A stretch of DNA of 6,857 nucleotides from Ferrovum sp. (lineage in GTDB: Bacteria > Pseudomonadota > Gammaproteobacteria > Burkholderiales > Ferrovaceae): assembly GCA_027450105.1 (NCBI GenBank), contig DAIDKJ010000070.1, positions 1-6,857 on the forward strand. The letters are read 5' to 3'. The notes under the pieces were generated by a model that was not told the DNA's origin, made no database searches, and saw only the letters and a program-made list of their open reading frames with translations. Below, piece after piece: positions 5,034-6,857 of this stretch (positions are counted from its first letter, which is position 1; the number at the start of each line of letters is the position of its first letter). The position numbers and the translations under genes were made by a program.

Positions 5034-6083
5034 TCAGGCACGCAGGGTAGCGACCCGTTTGAGCAGTGCCGTGGTGATCTCCTGGGTCGTTGCGCTGCCT
5101 TTCAAGTCACGGGTACGCACCCCATCGGTGATCAAAACCTCGTGGATGGCCTGGCGCAAACATTGCCCCTTGGCTTGATGATCCACATGATCCAGCATCA
5201 TGGCTGCCGCAGACAACAAGGCGATGGGATTGGCGATTCCACGCCCGGCAATGTCCGGCGCAGAGCCATGAACCGCTTCGAAAATGGCCGCATGCTCCCC
5301 TATGTTGGCCCCCGGAGCCAAACCCAAGCCTCCCACCAGGCCAGAAATTTCGTCCGACAAAATATCGCCAAACAGGTTGGTGGTCAGGATGACGTCAAAT
5401 TGGGTGGGATCCAGGACCAGTTGCATGGCACAGGCATCCACGATCCGTTCATCCACCTGCACCCGCCCTGCATAATCCTTGGCCACTTCCAGCGCGGTTT
5501 CCAGAAAAATACCCGTCAAGGCCTTGAGAATATTGGCCTTGTGCACAATGGTGATTTTTTTTCTGCCATGCTTGACGGCGTACTCGAAGGCATAACGCGC
5601 AATGCGACGGCTGCCCGCACGGGTGTTGATGCCGGAAGAAATGGCCGCGCCGTGGGGGTCATTATCAATGGGGATGTAATGTTCAAAGCCCACATACAAG
5701 CCCTCCAGGTTTTCCCGGATCAACACGATATCCACGTCTTCATAGCGCCCACCGGGAATCAGCGTTTGCGCAGGACGTACATTGGCGTAGAGCTTGAATT
5801 CTTCCCGCAAGCGCACGTTGATGGAACGAAATCCACCGCCCACGGGGGTGGTCAGTGGCCCCTTGAGCGCCAGCCCATTGCGACGAATGCTCTGCAGCGT
5901 GGGATCCGGCAGAGGATCGAGAGATTCCTGAACCGCGGCCATGCCGGCTTGTTGGATATCCCAGACAAAGGGCGCATCCACTGCCTCCAGGATCTGGACC
6001 ACCGACGCAACGATTTCGGGCCCGATGCCGTCGCCTGGAATCAACGTGGCAGGAATGGAATGGGAAGAATATGAGCCAACCAT
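5034..6083 (-). CDS. NAD-dependent isocitrate dehydrogenase (isocitrate/isopropylmalate dehydrogenase family)
   Basis: The 349-residue cytosolic enzyme should oxidise and decarboxylate isocitrate to 2-oxoglutarate with NAD+ and a divalent metal. IPGDGIGPE (15-23) opens the family fold. Aligning by motif with E. coli Icd, the substrate residues are kept: S87 and N89 (S113, N115), R93, R103, R123, Y130 and K182, with metal ligands D230, D240 and D244. The SxN signature separates isocitrate from isopropylmalate enzymes, and the segment FRSINVRLREEFKLYANVRP resembles mitochondrial NAD-IDH. Where NADP enzymes have Lys-Tyr, this protein has D277-I278 in GSAPDIAG, pointing to NAD+. Homoisocitrate or other 2-hydroxyacid use is less likely but not excluded. 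The ATG at 6083 is chosen because AGAGG ends 7 nt before it and the conserved fold begins soon after. The frame stays open to a GTG at 6179, adding 32 residues that look like chance signal-peptide sequence. The gene is followed by its own terminator at 4930-4908. Confidence 0.82.
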   Translation of the reverse strand: MVGSYSSHSIPATLIPGDGIGPEIVASVVQILEAVDAPFVWDIQQAGMAAVQESLDPLPDPTLQSIRRNGLALKGPLTTPVGGGFRSINVRLREEFKLYANVRPAQTLIPGGRYEDVDIVLIRENLEGLYVGFEHYIPIDNDPHGAAISSGINTRAGSRRIARYAFEYAVKHGRKKITIVHKANILKALTGIFLETALEVAKDYAGRVQVDERIVDACAMQLVLDPTQFDVILTTNLFGDILSDEISGLVGGLGLAPGANIGEHAAIFEAVHGSAPDIAGRGIANPIALLSAAAMMLDHVDHQAKGQCLRQAIHEVLITDGVRTRDLKGSATTQEITTALLKRVATLRA

Positions 6084-6090
6084 GAGCATA

Positions 6091-6095
6091 CCTCT
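6091..6095 (-). promoter_or_regulatory. Ribosome binding site that fixes the dehydrogenase start
   Basis: AGAGG on the minus strand ends 7 nt before the ATG at 6083. The ATG at 6089 is only 1 nt from it, and the ATG at 6104 and GTG at 6179 lie upstream of it, so 6083 is the start it supports. Confidence 0.7.
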
Positions 6096-6233
6096 ATGAA
6101 CCATCAATGAAATGCATCCTGCGCATAAAAGGAAAGCGCTCAAACCTGAAAACCATCCCGTTTGACGTTCCTGTTGCACACCCGGAAAGGATACGCTTCT
6201 GACGCCGGATGCGCCAGCATTATCTTATTTTAT

Positions 6234-6262
6234 ATTTTATATCTTATAGCTTTTCTTCACAA
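6234..6262 (-). promoter_or_regulatory. Candidate sigma70 promoter of the dehydrogenase gene
   Basis: On the minus strand a -35 TTGTGA (6262-6257, four of six) is followed by 17 bp and a -10 TAAAAT (6239-6234, five of six). A start near 6227 would give a leader of about 144 nt. Because the tract is so AT-rich, several other -10-like hexamers (such as TATAAG) overlap, so the exact register is uncertain. Confidence 0.4.
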
Positions 6263-6292
6263 AAATTGCAGGTCTTTCGGGCCCCTCAGATT

Positions 6293-6306
6293 CCTCTTGG
6301 GATCGG
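6293..6306 (+). repeat. 14-bp leader motif, copy 2 (lipoprotein leader)
   Basis: CCTCTTGGGATCGG, identical to the minus-strand sequence at 4798-4785. It precedes the lipoprotein start by about 146 nt and runs directly into the (GC)6 tract. Confidence 0.4.
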
Positions 6307-6317
6307 CGCGCGCGCGC
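6306..6317. repeat. (GC)6 alternating tract
   Basis: Twelve bases of perfect alternating GC, a sequence able to adopt Z-DNA under negative supercoiling and prone to slippage. It stands 58 bp from the AT-rich tract in the same divergent region. Confidence 0.6.
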
Positions 6318-6439
6318 AAAACTGATTGCCGGAAAACGGGAAAGATGCAGCAATGTCAGGGTTCAGGCAAAATACGCCATTGGATGTTGCCTCGATCCAT
6401 GGCTTGGTGCCGGCAGATCATTCCGGAGCCCCTTATTTC

Positions 6440-6443
6440 AGGA
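6440..6443 (+). promoter_or_regulatory. Ribosome binding site supporting the TTG start of the lipoprotein
   Basis: AGGA, nine nucleotides before the TTG at 6453. The in-frame ATG at 6399 has no such sequence before it, so the site favours TTG. Confidence 0.55.
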
Positions 6444-6452
6444 ATCGACAGA

Positions 6453-6857
6453 TTGAAGTCTCTACCCTTTTCATGCTTGGCCGCCTTCACTGCGGCACTG
6501 GTACTTACCGGCTGTGGCAGTAGCGTTTCCACCCCCACCAGTTTTACTCCGGTACTCAAAGCCGTCACGCCGGGCGATACGCAGGTCACTCTAACCTGGG
6601 ATAACACGCCCGGTATGAGCTATTGGGTCTGGTGGCTACAGTCCACACTCCCGGTTAGCATTGGTGCCACGGGTAATTCCGTGGGAGCCAACGTGATGGC
6701 CCTGAGCCCCTATGTCATTGCAAGCCTCAACAATGGCCTGCCTTACAGCTTTGCCATCAATGCCCATGCCGGGGGCACCAATTCCCCTGGCGGCCCCCAA
6801 TCCAATCCCCTCCTGGCTACCCCGCGCCTGGCGGGCAGCACCTGGGTACCCTGCTCC
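6453..6857 (+). CDS. Lipoprotein with fibronectin type III-like domain, N-terminal part
   Basis: The frame is open to the window edge, giving 135 residues of an incomplete protein. From a TTG start the first residues are MKSLPFS, then a hydrophobic stretch and a lipobox L18-T-G-C21, a textbook signal for lipid attachment at C21. Glycine at +2 predicts sorting to the outer membrane rather than retention in the inner membrane. Residues about 33-124 look like one fibronectin type III domain: VTLTW with W49, Y57, the LNNG turn (92-95) and Y98-S-F-A-I, ending in the usual TP. The role is unknown; such domains mostly space or bind other proteins or sugars at the cell surface. What follows the domain lies outside the window. 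The ATG at 6399 is also in frame but would put 18 unlikely residues before the signal and lacks a ribosome binding site. The other frame at 6326-6523 does not give a protein-like product. Confidence 0.75.
   Translation, partial: MKSLPFSCLAAFTAALVLTGCGSSVSTPTSFTPVLKAVTPGDTQVTLTWDNTPGMSYWVWWLQSTLPVSIGATGNSVGANVMALSPYVIASLNNGLPYSFAINAHAGGTNSPGGPQSNPLLATPRLAGSTWVPCS

Larger units (their letters stand above)
6084..6452. other. Divergent intergenic region between dehydrogenase and lipoprotein genes
   Basis: These 369 bases serve two genes that point away from each other. The left part carries the dehydrogenase leader. A 30-bp stretch (6219-6248) is A and T except for two C, and contains two TATCTTAT direct repeats (6221-6228 and 6240-6247). 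The dehydrogenase promoter is best placed here. To the right lie the 14-bp motif (6293-6306) and a (GC)6 run (6306-6317). I found no convincing promoter for the lipoprotein on the plus strand. A short frame at 6326-6523 on the plus strand is not supported as a gene. Confidence 0.55.

Noticed and set aside
5010..5036. tRNA-like D-arm sequence (TGGCCGAGTGGG)
   Set aside because: There is no matching anticodon arm or T arm (no GTTCGAATC) nearby, and the acceptor ends do not pair. It borders the dehydrogenase stop codon.
4974..6074. Long plus-strand open frame opposite the dehydrogenase gene
   Set aside because: It is the antisense shadow of the dehydrogenase. Its product is rich in His, Gln and Gly with no family motifs, while the minus strand shows a full set of catalytic residues.
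6200..6222. REP-like sequence (GCCGGATGCG)
   Set aside because: Only one short part of an enterobacterial REP element is matched, with no partner arm, and no second copy is seen in the window.
6326..6523. Short plus-strand frame before the lipoprotein
   Set aside because: It ends inside the signal-peptide codons of the lipoprotein in another frame, and its product resembles nothing I know.

Overview
The window looks like ordinary chromosome from a Gram-negative proteobacterium. The pointers are a lipoprotein signal with a lipobox, a periplasmic c-type haem sensor joined to GGDEF and EAL domains, a RhlE-like DEAD-box helicase and a bacterial-type tRNA-Glu with an encoded CCA. The genes would suit a beta-, gamma- or acidithiobacillus-like respiring organism, but I cannot place it lower than the phylum with confidence. 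I see no phage, transposase, CRISPR array or plasmid functions.

Layout from left to right: (1) the 3' end of a DUF711/UPF0210 gene (1-267, +). (2) A tRNA-Glu(UUC) at 372-447 (+) with a near-consensus promoter and a GC-rich discriminator. (3) A 290-bp regulatory region (448-737) holding a perfect CRP/FNR-family box and, 3 bp further on, a perfect 26-bp palindrome. (4) An 836-residue membrane-bound c-di-GMP enzyme (738-3248, +) with periplasmic CxxCH haem site, HAMP, PAS, GGDEF and EAL domains, both catalytic sites apparently intact. (5) A shared hairpin (3265-3292) between convergent genes. (6) A DEAD-box RNA helicase (4733-3306, -). (7) A 300-bp gap with an intrinsic terminator for the gene upstream. 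(8) A decarboxylating dehydrogenase of the isocitrate/isopropylmalate family, whose residues point to NAD-dependent isocitrate dehydrogenase (6083-5034, -). (9) A divergent intergenic region with a very AT-rich tract and a (GC)6 run. (10) The start of a lipoprotein with a fibronectin type III-like domain (6453 to the window end, +), probably using a TTG start.

The genes do not form one pathway. The most interesting unit is region 448-3248. A promoter that looks controlled by an oxygen- or NO-responsive FNR/DNR-type regulator drives a sensor that itself appears to carry a periplasmic haem c, giving two possible redox or gas inputs into c-di-GMP level. The sequence supports the parts; the combined logic is inference.
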